Assembly (NCBI GenBank): GCA_023838465.1
Contig: JAIVEQ010000012.1
Span: 1 to 64,000, forward strand
Direction: 5' to 3'
Source of the DNA: Candidatus Thiodiazotropha sp.
Lineage (GTDB): Bacteria; Pseudomonadota; Gammaproteobacteria; Chromatiales; Chromatiaceae
DNA length: 64,000 nucleotides
Position numbers and translations under genes: made by a program. How positions within the stretch are numbered: position 1 is the stretch's first letter; every line of letters begins with the position of its first letter. Below, one piece after another: positions 15,673 to 25,347 of this stretch. The notes below the pieces were generated by a model. That model saw only the letters and a program-made list of their open reading frames with translations. It was not told the DNA's origin and searched no databases.

Positions 15673-16698
15673 ATGGATATGACACTCAATACTAAACATA
15701 TAAAATTGCTTTCTAGTTTGAATATCGCATCATTTCTTACGATGGCATTAGTCGCATGCGGGGGTGGTGGTGGTGGTACTGACGGAAGTACTGATGGAAG
15801 CACTGACGTAAGTACTGTTGATAGCACTGTTGGTGACATCAATAGTGATACTGACTTTTCGAATACATCCGAGAACTATGTAACAACTGCAGCAATGGTC
15901 TACTTTACCCAGGCTAGTCTGGGTGGCATTTATGCGGTTAAACCACTCTTTAGCAAGTTAGTGCTTTATTATGAAGAATCCGGTCAGAAAGTAACTGCAT
16001 GCGATAACAGTGGTGAAAAGAATATCAATGTGCAAAAGTCCAGACCTGAGAATTCTCTCAACCCGGGCGACAACATGACTGTCACATACCTACATTGCAA
16101 TGATGGCGAGGGCGCTCAGGAGGGCACCTTATCAATTGATATTATAGAAAACAGTGAAGTAAGCAATTCTGACTTCCGCACCATACTTGATTCTGTTAGT
16201 AATAAAATTTTGGATGGAGCAACAATAATTGGAAACATGCGAATTAAACAAGAAGAACTCAGCGAAGCAAATGTTATAGGAATTAACTCAGATCGCTATG
16301 AAACAGATGGAGCATTTAAGGGTAACCCAAACACGACCGAACATCCAGCACCGCATTATGAAGACGATAAATATCGTTTTTCTAAAATGATTTTTGAAAA
16401 ATACCAGGATGACTCGACAAACGATACTTATCTATACTGGGATATAGATTTTCATGATAAAGATAATACTGCTTTCTCGTACGCCACAACGGTACTAGAT
16501 GATGTGAAGATCATCAATTCGGCCTTATCTTCAGGAAAATATTCAGTACTCTCTCAAGGTGACCGAATAGAAGTTACTATAGCTGGTACCGATAATATAC
16601 ATGTAATTCTTGATAAAAATAATGATGGCTCAGTTGAAGAACAACAACAAATGACAAGCAATCAATTTTTTGCAGCAGGCTTTGTTGTTACACAGTAA
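15673..16698 (+). CDS. Putative lipoprotein with poly-Gly and Ser/Thr-Asp repeats
   Basis: This 341-residue protein starts at ATG 15673 (GGAG about 8 bases upstream; TTG 15661 is less likely). It has a signal peptide ending LVACGGGGGG, then a linker encoded by five 12-bp repeats (15778-15837). The rest is a polar, probably beta-rich domain of unknown family with KMIFEKYQDD and YLYWDIDFHDKD. The plan resembles the lipoprotein at 1805-2713. Low GC and its place between toxin debris and a dead RHS gene suggest recent acquisition. Confidence 0.65.
   Translation: MDMTLNTKHIKLLSSLNIASFLTMALVACGGGGGGTDGSTDGSTDVSTVDSTVGDINSDTDFSNTSENYVTTAAMVYFTQASLGGIYAVKPLFSKLVLYYEESGQKVTACDNSGEKNINVQKSRPENSLNPGDNMTVTYLHCNDGEGAQEGTLSIDIIENSEVSNSDFRTILDSVSNKILDGATIIGNMRIKQEELSEANVIGINSDRYETDGAFKGNPNTTEHPAPHYEDDKYRFSKMIFEKYQDDSTNDTYLYWDIDFHDKDNTAFSYATTVLDDVKIINSALSSGKYSVLSQGDRIEVTIAGTDNIHVILDKNNDGSVEEQQQMTSNQFFAAGFVVTQ
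15778..15837. repeat. Five 12-bp degenerate tandem repeats in a lipoprotein linker
   Basis: Units begin ACTGACGGAAGT and drift to ACTGTTGGTGAC. Each codes for four residues of Thr-Asp-Gly-Ser type directly after the lipobox, forming a flexible linker whose length could vary without frame change. Confidence 0.75.
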
Positions 16699-16734
16699 CG
16701 GATTCTGCAGGCTGACACGGAGTAAATGTCAGTA

Positions 16735-16841
16735 AAGGGAACGGTCTGTGCGTATAGTAATCAAATACTACCCGCTTAGCGGGTAGTATGATGAAAGCCC
16801 CCGGTAGCAAAGGGGTCAGATCTGTACACATAGTAATTAAA
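16735..16841. repeat. Pair of direct repeats flanking a 25-bp palindrome
   Basis: Two related stretches (16735-16766 and 16809-16841) share TCTGT-C--ATAGTAAT-AAA; the second begins GGGGTCAGATCTGTAC. Between them lies a near-perfect palindrome at 16765-16789 with 12-base arms (ATACTACCCGCT). A third diverged copy lies at 20465-20502. GGGGTCAG-type extragenic repeats are often linked with TnpA-REP transposases, and a dead one lies 1.5 kb upstream, so these may be its substrates; this link is inferred. Confidence 0.5.
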
Positions 16842-16866
16842 ACGCACTACCAGGACCTTTCACTAA

Positions 16867-18626
16867 GAGGCCGAAGACCCCCAAGGCTACGCCACCGCAC
16901 TCGACTACAACGGCCTGGGACAACTCCTCGCCGTTACCCAGCCGGGCAATCGGGTCACTCAACTGCATTACGACAAAAACGGTAAAGCTATAGGTCTGAC
17001 CGACCCGAGGGAAAACACCACCGCCCAACAGAAAGACGACTTTGGCAACACCATCCACCAAAGCCATCCCGACACCGGCACAACCTATACACCTACGATC
17101 CAGCAGGCAATCGCATCCAAAAGACCAATGCCGTGGGTACAGGATGTACAGGAACAGCCCAGATCACCACCTACCGTTACGACGCGGCCAACCGCCTGAT
17201 CGAAGAGACCACCCCGAGCGGCACCACCACTCTCGACTACGATCCCAAGACCGGCCGTCTGGCCCAGCTCACCGATGACAACAGCCATGAGGGCTTTGCC
17301 TACGACGACCAGGGTCGCCTCACCCAACACAGCCGTCACCTCGACGGCCATCGATTCATCACAGGCTACACCTATGACACAGCCGGCAAGCTGACACAAA
17401 AACAACTTCCTGACGGCCAGACCCTGAGCTACCACTACTACCAGGAAGGGACACAAAAAGGCCAACTCCATACCATTACAAGAGAAAGCCTGATGGGTCT
17501 CAGGGAGACCCCACTGGTCGGCGAGATCGACCAGGACGCCAGCGATGGAGAGACCGGTCTGACCTTTGGTAATGGCCTGAAAAAAATAAGACACCATGAC
17601 GAGCTTGGAAGAACAACGGCCATCGACCACAGCCAACAACTTAAACTGCAGTACCAATACGATGAACAAGGAAAAATCATCGGTATCGACTACAACGGTT
17701 TACTACAAAGCTACGACTACGACCCGCTGGGCCGACTGACCCAAGCCGAGACAAAACTGGGAAACTACCGCTACGACTATGACAGCCTGGGTAACCGCAC
17801 CCAAAAACAACACACCGACACAGAAGGCAATACCACCACCCAAGAAAACCGCTATCCCGACTCAGGCAAAGGCAACCGGCTACTGAGCCAAAGCAACGGC
17901 GATAGCTAAGACTACCAATATAACGCCTCGGGCAGTCCCAAACAGATCGGCGAGCGTCGTTACGCATACAACGATCAGCAACGTCCGGTGAAACTCTACC
18001 GGGTCGATCCAAAAGACACGAAAAAACAGATCCTGCTGGCGGAGTATGCCTACAACCGCTTTGGCGAGCGGATCAAGAAGGTAACGTATGCCGTGCATGG
18101 ATGCACAAATGCCGCGGGTGCAGGATGTATAGGAGCGGCGAACCTCAGTAAAAATCCCAAAGTCACCTATTACCTCTACGACGGTCATCAGTTAACGGCA
18201 GAAGCCGACGAAAACGGCAAGGTCATCGCCCAATACCTCTATCAGAAACAACGGCCGATCCTGAAGCTGGCAGGTAAAACGGCGTACGCCATCCATACCG
18301 ATCAGCTGGGTGCACCCAGAACAGTCACCGATGAAGATCAAAAAACAGTCTGGTCGGCGGACTACAGCCCGTTTGGGTTGATACAGATCGAACAACAGCA
18401 GATCACGCTAAATCTCAGGCTACCTGGGCAGTATGAAGATCAGGAGTCAGGGACATATTACAACTACCAGCGTGATTATGATCCCCATACCGGGCGTTAT
18501 CTGACCAGCGATCCGATTGGGCTGAAGGGCGGACTGAATACCTATGCCTATGTGGGTGGGGATCCAATAGGGGCGATTGATCCTTTGGGCTTGTATAGAT
18601 TAGTTATGGGCTTTGAAGCTCATTAG
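16867..18626 (+). pseudogene. RHS repeat protein pseudogene lacking both ends
   Basis: The region codes for YD repeats and a complete RHS core (LRLPGQYEDQESGTYYNYQRD, then GGLNTYAYVGGDPIGAIDPLGL). It lacks any N-terminus: the frame opens after a stop at 16864. Near 17088 two extra bases break the frame within a TYTYDPAGNR motif, and at 17907-17909 a TAA replaces a Tyr codon before DYQYNASG. After DPLGL only ten residues remain, so the toxin domain is lost. The largest open parts are 17133-17909 and 17988-18626. It could still serve as a recombination donor. Confidence 0.85.
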
Positions 18627-18797
18627 GTAGCTTAATGGGCAAGTACCACTTATAAATTAATTTAGTATAAACCTAACAACTAAATGGAGTTTTAGTGATA
18701 TCTCTCATTGCCATCCTATTCGCAGAGAGTTAAGTTTATCGTATAGATATCAATGTGATATCAATACTCTGCAAATACAGCAACAAGGAGGGTGACA

Positions 18798-20183
18798 ATG
18801 AAAAAATCATTTTTTGCATTGATGCTTCCTCTATTAATTGGCACTAGCCTAGTACAGGCTGACATAGTGATAACCGATATCCAAGCAGTCGATTTGGGCA
18901 CATTCCCAGGTGGAACATCGAGTGTTGCTCGCAATATTAATGAGGCAGGTAACATAGTTGGTTACAGTGAAACCCTATCAGGGGAAAACCACGCTTTCTT
19001 TCTTCCTTTTGGAGGAGTGATGCAAGACCTGAGCACACTTCCTGGTGGTAATGAAAGTCATGCGATTGGCATCAATGATCTGAACCAGGTTGTTGGCTGG
19101 TCAAGTATCCTGAATCCATCAACAAGTAATTTGGTCAATCACGGATTTATTTGGGAAACTGGTACGATTCATGATTTGGGTGCCTTTCCACCCGAGGATG
19201 ACATCGACTCCAGCAGTGCTGCAACCGCAATCAATAATAGTGGGCTAATTGCTGGCAGTGTGGACCTCGCTGGTGTCGTTTGGGATCTGTATGGCACGCC
19301 AAACTATCCACCCTTTCCACCCAATGTACGAGTCACGGATCCAGGTCCCTTTTCACCGGCAACATCAACTGATATTAATCATGCAGGACAAGCCGTTGGT
19401 ACGCTCGATGCATTTATAACCGGATTCCGCTGGCAAGCAAGTGTACTCGAGAGACTCGAACTTCTCGTACCGGGGCTTGACACTGATGCGTATGGGATCA
19501 ATGAGCTGGGCGAGATTGCTGGCCGTGCATTGGTTGGGCCACCTATCGTTTCTCATGCTGTGTATTGGCCTGAACCGACAACAGTACATGACTTGGGAAC
19601 ATTAGGGGGGGAGAACAGCCAGGCGCGTGATATAAATGATGACAGGATAATCGTCGGCTACAGTGAGACTACTACCGGGGAAACACTGGCGTTCATCTGG
19701 CATACCGATTTTGGTATGCACCCACTTGGTACACTTGGCGGTGCAAATAGTAAAGCCTACAGGATTAATTCCGCAGGACAGATCGTTGGCGAAAGCGAGA
19801 CTGCAACAGGCCAGGTTCATGCCACTCTATGGACGGTTACCTATGCCACAAGTGTCTTGATTGACATCAAACCGGGTAACAGTATCAACCCTGTCAATCC
19901 TCGCTCCAAAGGCAAACTCACTGTCGCCATCCTGACAACAGATGATTTTGACGCCAGCATGGTCGATACAACCTCTATTCAATTCGGTCCCGATGGTGCA
20001 AAACCTGTTAAGCATCGGATTAAAGATGTCGATCATGACGGTGACTGGGATTTAGTATTTAAGGTAAAGACTCATGAAACCGGTATTGTCTGCGGTGACA
20101 CTGAGTCAACCCTATCAGCGCAAACCTTAGATGGTGACTCCATAGCAGGCTCGGATTCCATCACAACAGTTGGATGTAAATAG
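18798..20183 (+). CDS. HAF-repeat extracellular protein
   Basis: This 461-residue protein has a clear signal peptide (MKKSFFALMLPLLIGTSLVQA). AAGGAGG sits 7 bases before ATG 18798; GTG 18792 is an unlikely alternative. It contains about seven HAF-type repeats (DLGTLGGENSQARDIND, then IVGYSET and a HAF-like block), likely folding as a beta-propeller-like surface. The final ~110 residues form a separate domain starting VLIDIKPGNSINPVNPRSKG with an acidic DVDHDGDWDL loop that may bind calcium. The protein is predicted secreted; its ligand is unknown. It stands alone. Confidence 0.8.
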   Translation: MKKSFFALMLPLLIGTSLVQADIVITDIQAVDLGTFPGGTSSVARNINEAGNIVGYSETLSGENHAFFLPFGGVMQDLSTLPGGNESHAIGINDLNQVVGWSSILNPSTSNLVNHGFIWETGTIHDLGAFPPEDDIDSSSAATAINNSGLIAGSVDLAGVVWDLYGTPNYPPFPPNVRVTDPGPFSPATSTDINHAGQAVGTLDAFITGFRWQASVLERLELLVPGLDTDAYGINELGEIAGRALVGPPIVSHAVYWPEPTTVHDLGTLGGENSQARDINDDRIIVGYSETTTGETLAFIWHTDFGMHPLGTLGGANSKAYRINSAGQIVGESETATGQVHATLWTVTYATSVLIDIKPGNSINPVNPRSKGKLTVAILTTDDFDASMVDTTSIQFGPDGAKPVKHRIKDVDHDGDWDLVFKVKTHETGIVCGDTESTLSAQTLDGDSIAGSDSITTVGCK

Positions 20184-20676
20184 TAGAAAAAATAGTAGTG
20201 CATCTATCGAAAAACATCTTGGGCGGCCCTTGGGTCGCCCAAATATTGATTGCATTAGGTTCTCAATCGAGGATTCTCAAGAAATGATTATCTATGTGTG
20301 AAAAATCACTTTATTGTCGTTGACCATTTCATTGGTTTAACCGCTAATACCACCTATGTTTATTTAACACAGGGGTTGTATTGATTGGACTACATATACA
20401 GGGTGATGAATCATCCAGACCTTAACACCGTACCTGTGACTATGAGGTACTGATCATCAGAAAATAAAGAGATCAAGTCCGTACTTATAGTAAATAGAAA
20501 CCAATGAATTATATGTTGTACAGGCCTTCGAGTTAGTGGCAGGTGCGGTTAATCTAACTTTAATGAGTATGAATATACGTGCTGGTTTTGTAATGTCAGG
20601 TAAATTAAGTCAGGTACGGGAAGAACAAAAACCCTTTTCCCCAAGTAAGTAGAAACTGTTTATCGATGGACACACA
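20184..20676. other. Gap with a hairpin and one diverged repeat copy
   Basis: The ~490 bases hold no supported gene. A 9-bp stem (20221-20229 with 20232-20240, one G-T pair) follows the HAF gene and may end its transcript, though the T-run is weak. A diverged copy of the ATAGTAA repeat lies at 20465-20502. The rest is A/T-rich and unexplained. Confidence 0.5.
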
Positions 20677-22173
20677 CTATCTACCATACATCTTGAGACG
20701 ATGAAGCAGGCGTTCAGCTGTGTTGGACTTAACCTGTTCCCATTCGAATCGCCAATTCCAATTACCCTCTATCGTGCCGGGTGTATTCATACGATGATCA
20801 CCATCCAGACCCAGCACATCCTGAAACGGAAGAACCGCCAGATTCGCCCGTGATGCCAGGGCAACCCTGATCAAGGGCCATGGCATGATCTCCCTTGACT
20901 TACCCAGATAGTCGTCGACAAATTCCCGGGTTGAATCATCTAGCCCTTTGTACCATCCGAGGGTGGTGTCATTATCGTGAGTGCCGGTATAGACAACGGA
21001 ATCCTGGGTATGATGAAAGGGCAGATAGGGGTTATCAGCACCACCTGAAAAGGCGAACTGGAGTATCTTCATGCCAGGTAAGTGATAAGCTTTACGTAAC
21101 GCGTCCACCTCCGGGGTGATCACCCCGAGATCCTCTGCCACCAATTCTAACTCAGGTAATGCCTGATAGAGCCATTTAAAGAGTTTCTCACCGGGTGCCT
21201 CGACCCACTGTCCGTTTTCTGCAGTCTGCTCCTCAGCCGGTATCTCCCAATAGGCTTCAAAGCCACGAAAATGATCGATGCGAAGAAAATCGAAGAGGGT
21301 TGACTGTACTCTGAGACGATTGATCCAGAATGAAAAATCTTCAGCCTCCAATCTGTCCCAACAATAGAGAGGATTACCCCATCGCTGACCCGTCGCTGAA
21401 AAGTAATCCGGGGGAACACCTGCCACAACCCGTGGGTGGCCATCTTCAAGCAGATCGAAAATTTCACGATGTGCCCACACTTCAGCACTGTCATGGGCAA
21501 CAAAGATGGGGACATCACCAAACAACAACACACCCCGTTCATTGGCATAGTGCTTGAGGTTCATCCACTCGGTGTAGAACAGATACTGTTCAAATCGAAT
21601 CACATCAATTGACTCAGTGAGGCGGGCTCTGGCCATTGCAATAGCCTGTGGCTCCCGATCTCTTAAGGTCTTAGGCCAATCCCACCAACACCCCCCCTCT
21701 TCCTGGCGTAATGCCTGAAACAGGGCATAATCCTCAAGCCAGTTTTTTTGCTCAGCCATGAAACGCTGTAGATCGTCTCGTTCCTCGCTGTTGGCCCGTT
21801 CCTTGAATCCTTCCCATGCCAATTTTATTGCGTAACTCCGAACCGATTCAGACAGCACACCATCGCTCTCCGGCATCTCATCCAGCCAGCCATGCTGCAG
21901 TGGCATCTCAAGGCTGATCAAACGGGGATTTCCGGCATACACTGAACTGCTCTGATAGGGTGAGTTGTCATGCATGGTTGGACCGATGGGAAGTATCTGC
22001 CAGACACTCATTCCACAGGAGACCAGAAAGTCGACAAAGCGGTAGGCATTACTGCCCAGATCACCTACTTCTGCAGGCCCGGGAAGTGAAGTGATGTGCA
22101 ACAGTATGCCGGCTCTACGACGGGTCAATAGCTGGTGTGTTGACTGAAACTGCGGATCGGTAGCTTCATTCAT
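20677..22173 (-). CDS. malQ: 4-alpha-glucanotransferase (amylomaltase)
   Basis: This 498-residue GH77 enzyme transfers alpha-1,4-glucan segments, releasing glucose from maltodextrins made during glycogen turnover. Visible family motifs are SLPGPAEVGDLG, SPYQSSSVYAGNP, the nucleophile region FLRIDHFRG, the acid/base motif AEDLGVITPEV and THDNDTTLGWY with the transition-state Asp. The length matches plant- and Thermus-type amylomaltases. It is the last gene of a glgC-GH57-malQ set, 24 bp after the GH57 gene, and cytoplasmic. Confidence 0.95.
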   Translation of the reverse strand: MNEATDPQFQSTHQLLTRRRAGILLHITSLPGPAEVGDLGSNAYRFVDFLVSCGMSVWQILPIGPTMHDNSPYQSSSVYAGNPRLISLEMPLQHGWLDEMPESDGVLSESVRSYAIKLAWEGFKERANSEERDDLQRFMAEQKNWLEDYALFQALRQEEGGCWWDWPKTLRDREPQAIAMARARLTESIDVIRFEQYLFYTEWMNLKHYANERGVLLFGDVPIFVAHDSAEVWAHREIFDLLEDGHPRVVAGVPPDYFSATGQRWGNPLYCWDRLEAEDFSFWINRLRVQSTLFDFLRIDHFRGFEAYWEIPAEEQTAENGQWVEAPGEKLFKWLYQALPELELVAEDLGVITPEVDALRKAYHLPGMKILQFAFSGGADNPYLPFHHTQDSVVYTGTHDNDTTLGWYKGLDDSTREFVDDYLGKSREIMPWPLIRVALASRANLAVLPFQDVLGLDGDHRMNTPGTIEGNWNWRFEWEQVKSNTAERLLHRLKMYGR

Positions 22174-22197
22174 CCGTATATCACCTGCCGAGTCGAA

Positions 22198-23913
22198 TCA
22201 GTCATTTTTTTTCATTACGCCGCCTTGAGATGGGCTTCCACTTCCTACAGCAAAAACTGTTGAGAGGTAGTCGGGTTTAGGTTCACCGAGAAGGGCGAAC
22301 AGATGAGAGAGTTGGCTGCGAAAAAGTTGTTCGAAATCGCTGACTGTATCACCAGGATTATAATCACCAAACCACCAGAACCAATCAGACCCCTCACAAA
22401 TCGCCAGTTGTTTCTCCAGTTCCTGGATTTGTTCTGAAGTAAATTCCTTACTCGCCAGCACCTTGTCGTAGACCTTCTTTGCCTCACCCAGCAAATCCCA
22501 GGCGCGATTCTTATCTTTATCCCCCACCCAGGTGGTGAAAGTACCATAAACCCAGCTGCCCGCAACCAGTTTGGAAAGCCGGGGCGGTGACTGTTGCTGG
22601 CTTTCCAGTACCTCGGAAAATGTGGTCAAGCGTAGCCGGGGATGTTGGGAGAGTCTCTCGTACATGGCGCTCAGAAAATAGCTGCCATTGTAAGGGTAGT
22701 ACTCCCAAGCATTCTCTCCATCCATGATGATCGAGACCACCGCATCAGGATTATCCTGGCAGGCATCTGCTATGTTGACCAGATGATTGATTAAATCACC
22801 CACGGCGTCATCCGAATGCCACTCCCCATAGGTGAAGCCGATCAGGTCTGATAGCCCGTCATCACGAAAGAACATGTTCAAATGACCTTCCTGAACACAG
22901 TAGGGTGAATGAACCCAGTTGTCGGGTAGTTGTGAGTCACCGCCTCCCGCCATCAGGCTATTACTCAATACCTGCTGACCTGTTGCAGCCCAAACAAAAC
23001 CCTCTTCCTCCAACATCTTCAGGGTTGCTTCACTCACCCCACCTTCTGAGGGCCAGCAACCTTTCGGACAAAAACCAAAGTGCTTTTCGAATACCTCAAT
23101 ACCTTTACGCATATGCCACCGAGCACGAGATTCACCACCCGGATACTGTTCCAAATCAGGCATCGATATTGACGGCAAGGCCTCCTTGGCGGCATCCATA
23201 TCGGTCAATAGCGGTATGATCGGATGAGCATAGGGTGTCACCGAAAGCTCTACCTGCCCATTGTCAGCGAGGGTTTTATAACGGTGGGTAAGCGTACTCA
23301 GAACCTCCCAGATCATTTCCATCATGCGGCGGCGATCATCTCGATCAAAACCATGACCTTTGGCCTGTAGTGAACGCACGCGCATATCATTCATACGCAG
23401 GCACTCCCCCACCCATGCCAGGTGGTACCAGACTAACAAATCAATCAGATATTGATCATTGAAGTAGGGAATCATCGCCTCGTTTTCCAAGGCATGCTTG
23501 GCCAACACGGCTAATTCACTGAAATGTTTGAATCGACCGATCAGGCGATGCTCGTTTGCTCTTAGACAGGCAGAGATGAGTGTTTTTCTAGATTCTATAT
23601 CCACCGGCAGCCCAGGTCCGGCAAGGGCAGCCAACAACGGATCTCGAATCAAGGTGCCTCTATCTATCCAAGCCTCGACCTGATTAGCATAGTCATCGAT
23701 CTGTTCTAGCAAAACGGGAGCAAAGTTAACCACTGCTTTGGCTTCCGGCGTATGCTCAAGATGCGCTGCCATATCTGCATAGTCTTTGATGCCATGCAGA
23801 TAGACCCAAGGCAACAGGTAGTCACTGTCTTCCGGGCCTTTATAGTAGGGCTGATGCATATGCCAGCATAAAACCACCTGTAGGCGGCTGTCTTGAACGC
23901 CTTTATCTGACAT
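22198..23913 (-). CDS. Glycoside hydrolase family 57, amylase/glucan-modifying type
   Basis: This 571-residue protein starts CWHMHQPYY, the first conserved GH57 region. The nucleophile region is [20 protein letters not shown] (Glu in PSEG) and the acid/base region [14 protein letters not shown] (Asp). These enzymes hydrolyse or branch alpha-glucans; with glgC and malQ on the same strand, cytoplasmic glycogen breakdown or remodelling is likely. Exact specificity (amylase, amylopullulanase or branching) cannot be told from the motifs. The start overlaps the end of glgC by 11 bases, so translation is probably coupled. Confidence 0.9.
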   Translation of the reverse strand: MSDKGVQDSRLQVVLCWHMHQPYYKGPEDSDYLLPWVYLHGIKDYADMAAHLEHTPEAKAVVNFAPVLLEQIDDYANQVEAWIDRGTLIRDPLLAALAGPGLPVDIESRKTLISACLRANEHRLIGRFKHFSELAVLAKHALENEAMIPYFNDQYLIDLLVWYHLAWVGECLRMNDMRVRSLQAKGHGFDRDDRRRMMEMIWEVLSTLTHRYKTLADNGQVELSVTPYAHPIIPLLTDMDAAKEALPSISMPDLEQYPGGESRARWHMRKGIEVFEKHFGFCPKGCWPSEGGVSEATLKMLEEEGFVWAATGQQVLSNSLMAGGGDSQLPDNWVHSPYCVQEGHLNMFFRDDGLSDLIGFTYGEWHSDDAVGDLINHLVNIADACQDNPDAVVSIIMDGENAWEYYPYNGSYFLSAMYERLSQHPRLRLTTFSEVLESQQQSPPRLSKLVAGSWVYGTFTTWVGDKDKNRAWDLLGEAKKVYDKVLASKEFTSEQIQELEKQLAICEGSDWFWWFGDYNPGDTVSDFEQLFRSQLSHLFALLGEPKPDYLSTVFAVGSGSPSQGGVMKKND

Positions 23914-25168
23914 GGTGAATAACCTGACCCAGCATTTCCGGCGTTACCAACACGATACCTTTTTCACTCACATAAAAGCGCTCCGCATCCGCAACAGGGT
24001 CTTCACCGATGTTGGTGCCCTCGGGTATATCACAGCCACGATCTATCACTGCTTTGCTAATCTTGCAATTACGCCCAATATTGACATCGGGTAACACTAC
24101 CGTCTCATTCACTTCACTGTAGGAGTTGACCCTTACATTGGAGAACAGCAGCGAGTTCATCACCTTTGCCCCAGAGATAACGCATCCACCCGACACCATG
24201 GAATCTACTGCCATGCCTCTGCGTTCCTCATCGTCAAAGACGAATTTTGCCGGTGGCAGCTGCTCCTGATAGGTCCAGATCGGCCAGCTCCGGTCATAGA
24301 GGTTAAGGGGGGGTGTGACGCCTATTAGTTCCAGATTTGAGGTCCAGAAGGCATCGATGGTACCCACATCCCGCCAATAGGCCTGTTTATCACTGGTGCT
24401 ATCTTTGAATCGATACGCCAGTACACGATACTTCTCGATGACCTTGGGAATAATATCTTTGCCGAAATCGTGGGACGAATCGGGTGTGTCCGCGTCCCTA
24501 ATCAGCTGCTCAAATAGAAATTTACGATTGAATACGTAAATTCCCATGGAGGCCAATGCCTCATTGTCCTTTCCAGGTATTGGCTTTGGATTAGCCGGTT
24601 TCTCATGGAAATCCACAACCCAGTCGTCTGCATCGACGGTCATCACACCAAACTCCTTGGCGCTTTCAAGATCGACCGTGAGACACCCGACTGTCATATC
24701 GGCACCGGACTCTACGTGTTCGGCAATCATCGTCCCATAGTCCATCTTATAGATATGGTCTCCTGCCAGAATCAATACATAGTCAGGATTATGGCTGCGG
24801 AGAATATCCAGATTTTGATAGACGGCATCTGCTGTACCTTCATACCAACTGCTCTCTATCCGTTGCTGTGCCGGCAGTAACTCGACGAATTCACCGAATT
24901 CACCTCGCAGAAACCCCCACCCACGTTGTATATGCAATAGCAGTGAGTGAGCCTTATACTGGGTTAGCACTCCAACCCGGCGTATACCCGAATTGATACA
25001 GTTGGAGAGGGGAAAATCGACGATTCTGAATTTTCCACCAAAAGGGACTGCCGGCTTTGATCGCCATTTGGTCAGGTGTTTGAGTCGGGAACCACGCCCC
25101 CCTGCCAAAATCAAGGCCAGGGTATTACGAGTCAACCGGCTGACAAAACGTGGACTCTGGTCAGTCAT
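23903..25168 (-). CDS. glgC: Glucose-1-phosphate adenylyltransferase (ADP-glucose synthase)
   Basis: This 421-residue enzyme makes ADP-glucose from glucose-1-phosphate and ATP, the committed step of bacterial glycogen synthesis. Motifs: [20 protein letters not shown] (nucleotide binding and regulatory Lys), [33 protein letters not shown] (catalytic Asp), [12 protein letters not shown], and a left-handed beta-helix C-terminus with [14 protein letters not shown] 25168 is chosen because GGAGGAG precedes it by 6 bases; an upstream in-frame ATG (25183) overlaps that site. It heads the minus-strand operon with GH57 and malQ and is divergent from glgB. Confidence 0.95.
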   Translation of the reverse strand: MTDQSPRFVSRLTRNTLALILAGGRGSRLKHLTKWRSKPAVPFGGKFRIVDFPLSNCINSGIRRVGVLTQYKAHSLLLHIQRGWGFLRGEFGEFVELLPAQQRIESSWYEGTADAVYQNLDILRSHNPDYVLILAGDHIYKMDYGTMIAEHVESGADMTVGCLTVDLESAKEFGVMTVDADDWVVDFHEKPANPKPIPGKDNEALASMGIYVFNRKFLFEQLIRDADTPDSSHDFGKDIIPKVIEKYRVLAYRFKDSTSDKQAYWRDVGTIDAFWTSNLELIGVTPPLNLYDRSWPIWTYQEQLPPAKFVFDDEERRGMAVDSMVSGGCVISGAKVMNSLLFSNVRVNSYSEVNETVVLPDVNIGRNCKISKAVIDRGCDIPEGTNIGEDPVADAERFYVSEKGIVLVTPEMLGQVIHHVR

Positions 25169-25347
25169 CGAACACTCCTCCATGGCCGAGGCTGGCCAAA
25201 GTTTACTGCTGTTTCTACTAGGGAGTAGATGGGTTAATCATTGTATCCTGTCCTGCCATAAGTGAACCTATTTGTGAGACAGGAGAGCAGCTATGTTAAC
25301 ATCATGTTCCCTTCAAGGCGTACCAGAAGAAGCAGGTTTTCTTAGAT

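Noticed and set aside
15778-15837. Short CRISPR-like array
   Set aside because: The 12-bp units are contiguous without spacers and lie in frame within a lipoprotein linker.
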